A stretch of DNA of 64,000 nt from Marinifilum caeruleilacunae. Its GTDB lineage: Bacteria; Bacteroidota; Bacteroidia; Bacteroidales; Marinifilaceae. Within the stretch, counting starts at the first letter, position 1; the number at the start of each line of letters is the position of its first letter. Below, piece after piece: positions 43,901-51,870 of this stretch. The notes beneath the pieces were generated by a model, which worked only from the letters and a program-made list of their open reading frames with translations, had not been told where the DNA came from and did no database searches. The position numbers and the translations under genes were made by a program. Location: contig NZ_RZNH01000002.1 in the NCBI RefSeq assembly GCF_013141825.1, positions 62,001-126,000 of the forward strand, given 5' to 3'.

Positions 43901-43921
43901 GCCCTATGTGAGCTTATTGTT
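43893..43921 (+). terminator. Terminator overlapping the ATP-grasp stop codon
   Basis: AACAATAAGC (43893-43902) and GCTTATTGTT (43912-43921) pair perfectly over 10 bp around a 9-nt loop. The stop codon TAA lies inside the upstream arm. Confidence 0.7.
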
Positions 43922-43949
43922 CTGATTTATATTCTTTTTACATGTTGCT

Positions 43950-44825
43950 TTATCTTGTTACGCTTCCTGTAGGATTTGTTGCTTGAGCGTTATTGCTCAT
44001 ATCATATAGAGTATGATCTGCAGCATCGCTTGGTACCATTCCCACCAAAGGTTTTAACAAGAACGGAGCGGCACTATTATCTGGTTCTGGTTCTACAGAT
44101 ATCACAACCGTTGCTCCTGCCAAATCTGTTGGAAATGTTAATCCTGAAGGTGCGTTCATCAGAAAATCTTCACCTGGGAAAGGAGGTCCTGCCTGGCTTC
44201 CACTAAATGCAGCACTTTCGTCAGCACTATCAAGAGAGGTAAATTTTCCTGTTGTAACAGGAACACCATCAATCACTGCCCAACCTTCATATTTCCAGCC
44301 TGCTGGTAGGTTTGGTAAGTTTAAAGCAGCACCAGGTCCTGCCGAAGGATCAAGCCACCAAACACCACTGTTTTCGTTCGTGTCGGCACCATCGGTAGGT
44401 GTTGCTAAAATGTAACTTCCGGTTGAAGTGGAAAAATCTGAGCCAATAGCTGATGAATGCCCTACTGATAGGTTCGCCTGATTTCCGGAAAAATCACCTG
44501 CCAGAATATGAACACTCGATGGTCCAGGATCACTGTCAGGACTTGGTTCAATGGTCAAAACATAGGCCGATGCATTTGCCAAATCATCAGAATCAATAGC
44601 AAATGAGTTTTGCGATAAAGCGCCCGATCCATCAACATTAAATATACCTGCAGAAACAGCTTTTCCATTTACAATCAGCCATCCTTCATACGCGTAATCA
44701 TCTCCTAAATCCTCTAAACCAGAAATATTTAGACTTAGTCTATCTTGAACCAAAACATCATCGTCGTCGTCGCAGGCAGAAAAAACAAATAAGCTAACTG
44801 CTGCAAATAATAGTAAATTTCTCAT
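43950..44825 (-). CDS. Lipoprotein with two RskA-like domains
   Basis: This 291-residue lipoprotein has signal and lipobox F-S-A-C18 followed by an Asp run. It has two similar modules: Y46-E-G-W49 ... G-K-A-V-S-A-G-I-F ... L-T-I-E-P-S-P-D-S-D-P-G-P-S, and Y179-E-G-W182 ... G-V-P-V-T-T-G-K-F ... S-V-E-P-E-P-D-N. The order W-L-I-x-G-x-x-V-S-A-G-x-F then V-E-P-x-x-x-S-x-P resembles the extracytoplasmic part of anti-sigma-K factor RskA, but there is no anti-sigma domain. The start is the ATG at 44825, since a longer frame adds an unrelated leader. The role is unknown. It lies downstream of the Ni-SOD and Crp/Fnr genes. Confidence 0.78.
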   Translation of the reverse strand: MRNLLLFAAVSLFVFSACDDDDDVLVQDRLSLNISGLEDLGDDYAYEGWLIVNGKAVSAGIFNVDGSGALSQNSFAIDSDDLANASAYVLTIEPSPDSDPGPSSVHILAGDFSGNQANLSVGHSSAIGSDFSTSTGSYILATPTDGADTNENSGVWWLDPSAGPGAALNLPNLPAGWKYEGWAVIDGVPVTTGKFTSLDSADESAAFSGSQAGPPFPGEDFLMNAPSGLTFPTDLAGATVVISVEPEPDNSAAPFLLKPLVGMVPSDAADHTLYDMSNNAQATNPTGSVTR

Positions 44826-44924
44826 AACAAACATTTTTTGGATTAATACTTTAGTGTAAATGTACCTTACTACAAATCCAAAAAATGTAAGCTGCATCAC
44901 ATTAGTGATGGTTTTAAGATTTTT

Positions 44925-45593
44925 TTACAAATTTTCCATCTCGCGAATGCGGATTTCTTTTCTTGAGTAGTTAATCACTCCATCCTGCTTTAATTCATTA
45001 AACAGCCTGGTAACGGTTTCACGCTTAGTCCCTATTAAATCAGCAAAATCTTTTTGTGTCAGGAAGTGATTTACAATCACCTCAGAACCACTCTCAATCC
45101 CATTTTCATCGGCCATTTCTTTTAGGAATTCGCACAAACGGGTTTTTACATCTTTGTGCAACAAAGCCTCAAACCTTCTTTCCATTTTCTTAATGCGCAA
45201 TCCTATGAGCTTATAGATCGACAAACCAAACTTTTCATTTTCTCGCATTAAAGTGTACATATCCGGAAGTTTCATCGGACATAATTCGGTAGGTTCTGTA
45301 CAGGCTACGGCATAATCGTCTCTTTTCTCTTCTCCCAATAAGGCTTTCTCTCCAAAAATTTCACCTTTCCCAAGAATAGCCTTCACAATCTCTTCGCCCT
45401 CTTCGCTATACGAAACAATTTTTACCTTCCCCTTACTCACCATAAAGATCGATTTGGAAGCATCATCAGGAAAATAGATTACATCTCCTTTTTTAAATCC
45501 CTCAAAATGATCTTTTTGATACTCTTTTAATCGATGTGGACAGAGGATTCGAAACAGGTTTACATTTTCGAAACACCAAATTGAGTTACTCAT
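44925..45593 (-). CDS. Crp/Fnr family transcription regulator beside Ni-SOD
   Basis: This 222-residue regulator has a full cNMP-like domain (F-K-K-G-D-V-I-Y-F-P ... G-E-I-F-G-E-K-A-L-L-G) and a winged helix (T-Q-K-D-F-A-D-L-I-G-T-K-R-E-T-V-T-R-L-F-N). It is closer to classical Crp/Fnr than the other two regulators in the window. It carries C7, C18 and two more Cys, so redox sensing is possible but no cluster pattern is clear. The start is the ATG giving M-S-N-S-I-W. A TGTCA-N6-TGACA dyad in the nearby divergent region is a candidate target. Confidence 0.92.
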   Translation of the reverse strand: MSNSIWCFENVNLFRILCPHRLKEYQKDHFEGFKKGDVIYFPDDASKSIFMVSKGKVKIVSYSEEGEEIVKAILGKGEIFGEKALLGEEKRDDYAVACTEPTELCPMKLPDMYTLMRENEKFGLSIYKLIGLRIKKMERRFEALLHKDVKTRLCEFLKEMADENGIESGSEVIVNHFLTQKDFADLIGTKRETVTRLFNELKQDGVINYSRKEIRIREMENL

Positions 45594-45620
45594 GTTTTTG
45601 TGTTTTTTGATTTTGATATA

Positions 45621-45648
45621 AGCCCTTCCATAATGATATGAAAGGGCT
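45621..45648 (-). terminator. Hairpin between sodN and Crp/Fnr gene
   Basis: AGCCCTT (45621-45627) pairs with AAGGGCT (45642-45648), with an inner CATA/TATG pair. No T-run follows on the minus strand, so it may attenuate read-through or protect the sodN mRNA end rather than stop transcription fully. Confidence 0.5.
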
Positions 45649-45660
45649 GTGTTTTGTATT

Positions 45661-46152
45661 TTAATGATGGTGGTGATGTTTTCCCGGACCAAAATACAGG
45701 TGAGAAAAATCGTGAACCGCACTGTTTAGCTTCTTAATGTATTTCAAGTCGGTAGTTTGTTTTGCTTTCATGGCATATACACAAATCTGATGCAGAACTG
45801 CTAATAACTTCTGATTCTTTTTCATCTTTTCAGCGTCATCGGTTACTTTCACTCGCTGAAACATAAAATACTGAGTTGCAATATCCTGAATCTTCTTTGC
45901 ATGTTCTTCCTTATTGTTTACCCAGCGTACCAATTGATTGAAGTTTACATTTTCCTCAGACGATAATTCTACAATCATCTTCATGCTTTTTTCAATGGTA
46001 GTAATGTGTTCACTCATTAATGCAACACGAACAGAATCGGCATAAATGCCACAAGGTATTTCGCAATGTGCATAGGTATTCTTTACATTACCTACAACTA
46101 AAAATAATGTTAGGATGAGTCCTAAACCTGATACTTTCAATATTTGTTTCAT
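45661..46152 (-). CDS. sodN: Nickel superoxide dismutase, exported
   Basis: This 163-residue protein carries the Ni-hook H29-C30-E-I-P-C34-G-I-Y37, matching the Ni-SOD consensus H-C-x-x-P-C-G-x-Y. Cleavage of a Sec-type signal (hydrophobic 9-20, T-Y-A before H29) would expose His as residue 1, as the enzyme needs for nickel binding. The rest is a four-helix bundle, and five His form the C-terminal end. In Streptomyces a SodX protease trims a short propeptide; here signal peptidase may do that. The enzyme would destroy superoxide outside the inner membrane. Confidence 0.9.
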   Translation of the reverse strand: MKQILKVSGLGLILTLFLVVGNVKNTYAHCEIPCGIYADSVRVALMSEHITTIEKSMKMIVELSSEENVNFNQLVRWVNNKEEHAKKIQDIATQYFMFQRVKVTDDAEKMKKNQKLLAVLHQICVYAMKAKQTTDLKYIKKLNSAVHDFSHLYFGPGKHHHHH

Positions 46153-46258
46153 AACAACTAATAAATTTTTAAAGGTTTAATTTCTTATTTAAATTTAATC
46201 TATTTAATGAATAATTCAAATATGATTAGCAATATGATTTACATCGAAAATGCTTTTC

Positions 46259-46274
46259 TGTCATCCTGCTGACA
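46259..46274. promoter_or_regulatory. Crp/Fnr-type dyad in the divergent Ni-SOD region
   Basis: TGTCA-TCCTGC-TGACA has the two-half-site, 6-nt-spacer geometry of Crp/Fnr sites. It lies in the 170-base region between the divergent sodN and outer-membrane genes. A TAATTTCA element at 46296-46303 is placed so that the dyad centre would be about 42 bases upstream of a transcript start; TATCCTTG at 46279-46286 is an alternative. The binding protein is inferred. Confidence 0.5.
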
Positions 46275-46322
46275 ATTTTATCCTTGGCCTGTTTGTAATT
46301 TCATCTTAGAAATAGAGATATC

Positions 46323-47285
46323 ATGAATAAATACCTTCTTAGTTTGGTTGTTCTATGCATTGTAAGCAACCTTCGAACAAATAATCCAGCCTTTTCGCAG
46401 GCTTGCTGTACTGGTGGTGCTCCTTTGTCAAGCAATCTCGGTATAAAATCCTATACCGAAAATGCTTTGATTATTGATCTTTCCTACGATTATAACAAAC
46501 TGGATCAATTATATGCCGGCAGCAATCGATTAGATGATTCCAATCGGGAAAGAATTACACGAAGTGCACTGCTTAGAATTTCTTATCCACTTTCAAAAAA
46601 GTGGACCATCACCTCAATTCTTCCTTACGTATGGCAGGAACAAACCGTTTTTTCCAGTGTAGGAAATACAAAACAATCGGCAAATGGAATTGGCGATATT
46701 GTACTACTGGGGCAGTATACCCTGCATAATAGTAAAAAACACCAGGTTTTACTTGCTGCAGGTCCCAAGTTTCCGACAGGAACAGTTTACAAACGCGATA
46801 GTGAGTTTGGCTTGCTTTTACCGCCCGATTTACAACCTGGTACCGGCTCGTGGGATGGCATAGGTGCCTTATCTTATTCCCATTTCGGCCTGTTTCGACC
46901 TACACTTAGCCTACATTCCCTTTTAAGCTACCGATATAGTTTTGAAGTTGGCAGGTACAATGGCGGCCAGGAATATCGATTCGGAAACGAAACAATTGTA
47001 AACCTGGGCCTGTCGGATAGTTTCGTGATAGGAAATAAAATCCTAAATGCAGGACTCCAATACAAATTAAGACATACACAGCAGGATGAAAACAATGGTA
47101 GCAATTTCCCTAATACGGGCGGAACATGGATGTATTTGGTGCCTAATCTGGATTTGCAAGTCTCTCCAAAAGTAAAACTACATGCAAATTTCGAAATGCC
47201 AATTCATACCGATGTAACAGGCACGCAACTGGTTACTTCATACCGTGCGAATATCGGGCTAAATTATACAATCAACTTAAAATAA
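46323..47285 (+). CDS. Outer-membrane beta-barrel protein with CCxGG N terminus
   Basis: This 320-residue protein has a signal peptide (cleavage near F-S-Q-A) and then C-C-T-G-G-A-P-L-S-S-N-L. Alternating aromatic strands run to the end (T-Y-R-A-N-I-G-L-N-Y-T), as in transporters of the 'MetA-pathway of phenol degradation' type. The vicinal Cys pair right after the signal could bind a metal. It is divergent from sodN and followed by a DUF3179 lipoprotein five bases later. The substrate is unknown. Confidence 0.8.
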   Translation: MNKYLLSLVVLCIVSNLRTNNPAFSQACCTGGAPLSSNLGIKSYTENALIIDLSYDYNKLDQLYAGSNRLDDSNRERITRSALLRISYPLSKKWTITSILPYVWQEQTVFSSVGNTKQSANGIGDIVLLGQYTLHNSKKHQVLLAAGPKFPTGTVYKRDSEFGLLLPPDLQPGTGSWDGIGALSYSHFGLFRPTLSLHSLLSYRYSFEVGRYNGGQEYRFGNETIVNLGLSDSFVIGNKILNAGLQYKLRHTQQDENNGSNFPNTGGTWMYLVPNLDLQVSPKVKLHANFEMPIHTDVTGTQLVTSYRANIGLNYTINLK

Positions 47286-47290
47286 ATACG

Positions 47291-48430
47291 ATGAAAACAA
47301 TCATTAGTAAATTGGGTATATTACTTGTTCTGTTCATGCTTTCATGTAGCAGTTCCAGTGATGATATTTCCGATTCACCTCCAAACAATGATACACCTCC
47401 AAGCGATCCATCATCCTATTCAATCAACCTTATTACTGATAGTTTCGAAGGAGAAAATTTTGTGGTAATCGGATCTGAAGGATGGAATTTTATGGTGGCT
47501 TTTCACTCAGAATTAGAAGGTGAAAGCCTAAGTTTTACTGTTATCGACGGAGAACTACCAGTAATTATGGAAGATGATATGGGCAGCAGGTATAATATAT
47601 TTGGAACTGCCATAGATGGGATTAATGAAGGCAAGCAGCTTACTCCTATGAATGCCTACATGGGCTACTGGTTTTCCTGGGGGGCATTTTTTCCGGGCCT
47701 GGATATCTTTGATAGTAATCTGCCGGTTCAGAATCAGGGAGAATCGGTTAACGGCAGCCAAGACTGGTTAATTCCACGAGAAGAAGTTTATGTGGGAGCC
47801 TTACGGGATGCAATTCCTGCCATCGATTCACCCCAATACACCAACCCTAAAGACGATAGCTTTATCAATTCCATCGGTGAAAAGGCATTGGTTATTGGTG
47901 TTTGCATCGATAATCAATACAAATCTTATCCACATGCCATTTTAAACTGGCATGAAATTGTAAACGACGAAATTAATGAGAGTTACTATTCTGTGGTATT
48001 CTGTCCGCTTACGGGTACAGCAACAGTTTGGAACAGGTTTATCGATGGAGAAGTCACAACCTTTGGTGTTTCAGGTTTTTTATACAATAGCAATGTGGTT
48101 CCTTACGATCGCAAAACCTCTTCGAATTGGAGTCAAATGCTTCAGATGTGTGTACAAGGAGAGCTAAGCAGTAGTAAAACAGATAATTTGTTTGTACTGG
48201 AGACCTCTATCGAAACATGGTCAAGAATATCCACATCCAATAGAATGTTATCAACCGATACCGGTTTCAACAGAAGTTATAATATCAATCCTTACGGCAG
48301 TTACCCAACAAGTCTTACAGTCAATTTTCCGCTTAACTTTTCCGATGACAGGCTACACCCTAAAGAGAGGGTTTTGGGAGTTATCGTAAATGAAAAGGCG
48401 AAGGCTTACCGTTTTGAATCATTTAAATAA
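47291..48430 (+). CDS. DUF3179 lipoprotein
   Basis: This 379-residue protein has a lipoprotein signal (L-S-C19 followed by a Ser run) and a DUF3179 domain (about 170-375). Conserved landmarks are D-A-I-P-A-I-D-S-P, A-Y-P-H-type residues (Y-P-H-A-I-L-N-W-H-E-I-V-N-D) and V-F-C-P-L-T-G-T. The conserved Cys and His suggest a metal or redox site, but the family role is unknown. It follows the outer-membrane gene by five bases and precedes a small membrane protein, forming a three-gene operon. Confidence 0.88.
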   Translation: MKTIISKLGILLVLFMLSCSSSSDDISDSPPNNDTPPSDPSSYSINLITDSFEGENFVVIGSEGWNFMVAFHSELEGESLSFTVIDGELPVIMEDDMGSRYNIFGTAIDGINEGKQLTPMNAYMGYWFSWGAFFPGLDIFDSNLPVQNQGESVNGSQDWLIPREEVYVGALRDAIPAIDSPQYTNPKDDSFINSIGEKALVIGVCIDNQYKSYPHAILNWHEIVNDEINESYYSVVFCPLTGTATVWNRFIDGEVTTFGVSGFLYNSNVVPYDRKTSSNWSQMLQMCVQGELSSSKTDNLFVLETSIETWSRISTSNRMLSTDTGFNRSYNINPYGSYPTSLTVNFPLNFSDDRLHPKERVLGVIVNEKAKAYRFESFK

Positions 48431-48448
48431 GATGCAATTGAAACAGGC

Positions 48449-48850
48449 ATGAAAAAGAAAAAAATGATACGAATAATTATTGGAGGAGCTGTGGCAAGTG
48501 CTATTCTAACCAGCCTTCTCTATGGATTTGTCTTTACCAATTACCTGGCAGAGGAACTGGCAATTCCATGGACAAGCTTTCGCCATCAAATACTCATGAT
48601 CGATTGGACATGTTTATTCCTGGGCTCTTTTGCTACAGCTCTGCTCCTTGGCTTTGGTGTGAACCAACTTAGTGCCGGCAAAGGTGTTCTGCTTGGCGGA
48701 ACTACTGGTTTATTTCTTGTACTGATCGGCATGCTTACCGGTGTACAATTTATTGGCACCGGTTATTACCTCTTATGCTACCTAATTTGGGGTTGGATAT
48801 TGGGAACAATTATCCACAAAAGAAAACAATTGATTATCCGTCAGTTTTAA
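48449..48850 (+). CDS. Small membrane protein
   Basis: This 133-residue protein has four predicted helices (about 8-28, 50-70, 78-96, 103-122) and a Lys/Arg-rich C terminus, so the N and C ends are likely cytoplasmic. I recognise no family. It is the last gene of the DUF3179 operon, and its stop abuts the stop of the convergent LytTR gene with no bases between, so no separate terminator can lie there. Confidence 0.72.
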   Translation: MKKKKMIRIIIGGAVASAILTSLLYGFVFTNYLAEELAIPWTSFRHQILMIDWTCLFLGSFATALLLGFGVNQLSAGKGVLLGGTTGLFLVLIGMLTGVQFIGTGYYLLCYLIWGWILGTIIHKRKQLIIRQF

Positions 48851-49621
48851 TCAACTGCCGCTAAACCAATTCTTGAAATTGTTAACCTTCTCTCTGCTCA
48901 CAATTAGTTCTCGTTCGCAATCTGTTTTTAAAACCACCTTTAAACGAGAATTCGAATGTACAAGCACATCATTAATGGCATTGATATTTACAATAAAGGA
49001 ACGACTGATGCGATAAAACTGTTTTGGGTCGAGCAAATCCTGTAACTCTTCCATTTTGTAGTCGATGATATATCTTTTGCCATCGCTCAATAAAATAAAA
49101 ACATCACGCCCTTCGGCGTAAAACAATTCGGTATCATCCGCTTTGAACGATTTCAGCTTTTCTCCCACTTTCACCATAAAACGGGTTTTATAATCCTTTT
49201 GGATATTGGCCAATGCCTCGCTCAATTCTTCGATACTCTTTATGGATTTTGCTCCAAAAGATTCCTTCATGCTCTCATATTTCTTCAAGGCATCGTACAA
49301 ATTATCGAAAGTAACTGGCTTTAAAAGGTAATCTACACTGTTTAGTTTAAAGGCATTTAGAGCATATTCGTTATAGGCGGTGGTAAAAATAATTGGGGTT
49401 TTTACCTGTACCCTATTGAAGATTTCAAAGCTCAATCCATCCACCAAATGAATATCCAGAAAAATCAGATCTGCTACATTTTCGGGGTTTCCCAGCCATA
49501 TAGACGATTCTGTAATGGATTCAAATCGATCGATTACCTGAATTTGCGGATCGTATTTATGCAATAGTCTTTCCAACTTATCAGCTGCTAAAACTTCATC
49601 TTCAATTATTATAACCTTCAT
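48851..49621 (-). CDS. LytTR-family response regulator
   Basis: This 256-residue protein has a receiver domain with acidic residues E7-D8 and phospho-acceptor D56 (I-F-L-D-I-H-L), then a LytTR DNA-binding domain (about 150-256) ending E-K-V-N-N-F-K-N-W. The conserved Thr/Tyr switch region (F-T-T-A-Y) is intact. It is the output regulator of the adjacent LytS-type kinases, 27 bases away. Targets are unknown; the repeat protein upstream is one candidate. Confidence 0.94.
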   Translation of the reverse strand: MKVIIIEDEVLAADKLERLLHKYDPQIQVIDRFESITESSIWLGNPENVADLIFLDIHLVDGLSFEIFNRVQVKTPIIFTTAYNEYALNAFKLNSVDYLLKPVTFDNLYDALKKYESMKESFGAKSIKSIEELSEALANIQKDYKTRFMVKVGEKLKSFKADDTELFYAEGRDVFILLSDGKRYIIDYKMEELQDLLDPKQFYRISRSFIVNINAINDVLVHSNSRLKVVLKTDCERELIVSREKVNNFKNWFSGS

Positions 49622-49648
49622 TTTGTGGTGCAGTGTATCTGGTATTTG

Positions 49649-50686
49649 TTAGTCTTCTAAATTAATTTTAGGAATCGAAACCTTAATGCTTTGGCCAACT
49701 CGTTCCCAAACGAAAGATTTATTGGTATAAAAGCTTAATGCCTTCTGTATGGCCTCCTTTAGCTTCTTAAATTTCGGCAGAGGAGTCAACCTTTCCGACG
49801 AAAGAAATTCAAAAATCAAATCCCCTTCATCCTGGCTGATTTCAATTTTCAATTCTGTATTGATATCTACCTGTTGCCCATATTCAATGAGTTGTACCGT
49901 TTGTAAAATCATATTGGGAACAACATTTACCTTGTTCAATTCATCCAGGTTCCAATTTACAATTAAATTGTCTGAATAATGGTAGTTTCTGAGTTTTATG
50001 TACTCATCAATTTTCAGCTTTTCCTCTTCAAGGCTAATAATTTCGGAGTAACGATTCCCCAATATTCTTCTGTAAAACAAGGCCAAATGATCGATATACT
50101 GCTCGGCATGCTCCACATCATCTTTTCGAATTAAGCTGATAACACTCTCGAGCGATTCGTACAAAAAATCAGGATTCAATTTGTTTTTAAAAACTTCCAG
50201 CTCGAACTCAATGCTTTTTCTGTTCATTTCTTCCTTCTCGAGAAGCAGAGAGTTTTGCCTGTCTAAAAATCGAATGCTCAAATAAAAGAGATGGAATAGA
50301 ATTCCTACCAAAATAAATATAATGAGGAAGGAAACTAATTCAGCCGAGAATTCGTTAATTCCAATTACAAGTTTAAAATAGACTGCAAATAAGAAATAGA
50401 TCAGGCCAATCGTAATCAAAAAACTTCCTGTATAAACCACCGAATACTTCAGCAGTTTATTTTTTGCCAATGCTTTTATTTTTTCTGTTTTGATCAACCA
50501 AAATCGGTAGGATTCAAACAAGCATGCAGTTACAAAAACCAGGAATATTAATTCTTCAGGACTAAAGTTATTACTGATTTCGGACAAACGGTCGAAAATC
50601 AAAAGCATTAAAAGATATACCAGTATGGCCACGATTGGTGGGGCAAGCAGGCGGTATATATTGTTATTTAAATAATTGGCTTTCAT
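49649..50686 (-). CDS. LytS-like pseudo-histidine kinase
   Basis: This 345-residue protein has the layout of LytS-type kinases: about four to five membrane helices (15-140), a coiled linker and a His_kinase/HATPase-like region. The phospho-acceptor box reads N-P-D173-F-L-Y-E-S, where the family has N-P-H-F-L-F-N-S. The ATP-binding N-box is not recognisable (L-Q-T-V-Q-L-I-E-Y-G). It therefore should not autophosphorylate and may be a scaffold or inhibitor for the next gene's kinase. The start is the ATG at 50686; a TTG-initiated frame is six codons longer. Confidence 0.85.
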   Translation of the reverse strand: MKANYLNNNIYRLLAPPIVAILVYLLMLLIFDRLSEISNNFSPEELIFLVFVTACLFESYRFWLIKTEKIKALAKNKLLKYSVVYTGSFLITIGLIYFLFAVYFKLVIGINEFSAELVSFLIIFILVGILFHLFYLSIRFLDRQNSLLLEKEEMNRKSIEFELEVFKNKLNPDFLYESLESVISLIRKDDVEHAEQYIDHLALFYRRILGNRYSEIISLEEEKLKIDEYIKLRNYHYSDNLIVNWNLDELNKVNVVPNMILQTVQLIEYGQQVDINTELKIEISQDEGDLIFEFLSSERLTPLPKFKKLKEAIQKALSFYTNKSFVWERVGQSIKVSIPKINLED

Positions 50687-50705
50687 AGGTGCAAGGTCTA
50701 ACAAA

Positions 50706-51776
50706 TTAGTTACTCACAGATTGTAAAATCAAAGGCAGACTTACCTTAAAATGCTCATTCTTATCCAGCAAAATACTGTCGTTGGTAAAGAAAGAATATC
50801 TTTTTCTGATATTTTCAATCCCAATCTGAAAGGATTCAGGCTGTTCTCGCAATGGGTTGATATTGTTCTTTACACAAAGGTAATTGTTATCGATCTCGAT
50901 ATCTACCGATAAGGGTGAGGTTTGCGAAATGAGGTTGTGTTTGATGGCATTTTCCACAAGCATTTGAACCGAAAGTGGCGGAACGTAAGACTCCATTGCA
51001 TTCTCCGGAATATTAATCTTCAACTCGTAGGCTTCCTGAAATCTTACCTGCAATAAGTAGTTGTACGATTGAACAAAATCCAATTCCTTCTGCAGAGGGA
51101 TCAATGGCCTGTTGTTCTGCTTGAAAATAAATCGATAGCTTTCGGCAAACATTCGAATAAATTTCTCGGCCACTTCTTTATCCTTATACAACAATGAGGA
51201 GATTGTATTCAGTGAATTAAAAAGAAAATGGGGATTCAATTGAGATTTTAAAGCCTCGAATTGTAAATTCAGCTGATTGCTCATCAATTCTACCGATCGG
51301 ATTTCCTCTTCTCGCATCTGGGTGAAGGAATAGATCATAAAATCGATGATACAATATACCAATACTACCAGGAACAGAATTAAAAGTGTTTTAAATATTT
51401 CATCGTTATAAATCAACCAAAACTGTGAATAGCTTAGATCTCCGCGAAGCGAAATCAAAAACATTTCAGAATAGATGGCTATCAGGATCAAGCCAATAAC
51501 ATACAAGGCAGAACACTGAATGAGAAAACGAATGGTATGGCGCTGTTTCCAGCTCACCAATTGATTCAAATATTTGCCTACCAAAAGTGTAGATACACCT
51601 GCCCATAGTCCAAAAACAGCACTTGGAAGGTATCCGGTTAGCTTGTATTCAAAGCCTGGCAATTCTCCTACATAACTATAAAACGCCAGCATATAACAAA
51701 GCATTCCAAGTATAGGACTGATGATGATAAAACGGAGATTTTTATTCACTTTGTACGAGTTTCTCTGAATTTTCAA
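50706..51776 (-). CDS. LytS-family sensor histidine kinase
   Basis: This 356-residue protein has four predicted helices (about 16-36, 50-68, 86-106, 130-150). The His_kinase box is Q-L-N-P-H183-F-L-F-N-S-L-N-T-I, and an HATPase-type N-box reads Q-M-L-V-E-N-A-I-K-H-N. It should phosphorylate the adjacent LytTR regulator. There is no extracellular sensor domain, so membrane or lipid-linked signals are likely. The gap to the pseudo-kinase is 19 bases. Confidence 0.92.
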   Translation of the reverse strand: MKIQRNSYKVNKNLRFIIISPILGMLCYMLAFYSYVGELPGFEYKLTGYLPSAVFGLWAGVSTLLVGKYLNQLVSWKQRHTIRFLIQCSALYVIGLILIAIYSEMFLISLRGDLSYSQFWLIYNDEIFKTLLILFLVVLVYCIIDFMIYSFTQMREEEIRSVELMSNQLNLQFEALKSQLNPHFLFNSLNTISSLLYKDKEVAEKFIRMFAESYRFIFKQNNRPLIPLQKELDFVQSYNYLLQVRFQEAYELKINIPENAMESYVPPLSVQMLVENAIKHNLISQTSPLSVDIEIDNNYLCVKNNINPLREQPESFQIGIENIRKRYSFFTNDSILLDKNEHFKVSLPLILQSVSN

Positions 51777-51870
51777 TTAAAGATACGGCATTGATCTTTT
51801 TGAATGATAATCAATTCATATTTATTCGACCTATCGGGATTTTCACCCGATAAATCGAATTGTAGGTTTT

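Noticed and set aside
45661-45678. C-terminal His run as a cloning tag
   Set aside because: It is in native genomic context with an ordinary 3' flank and fits a nickel enzyme. There is no vector-like sequence.
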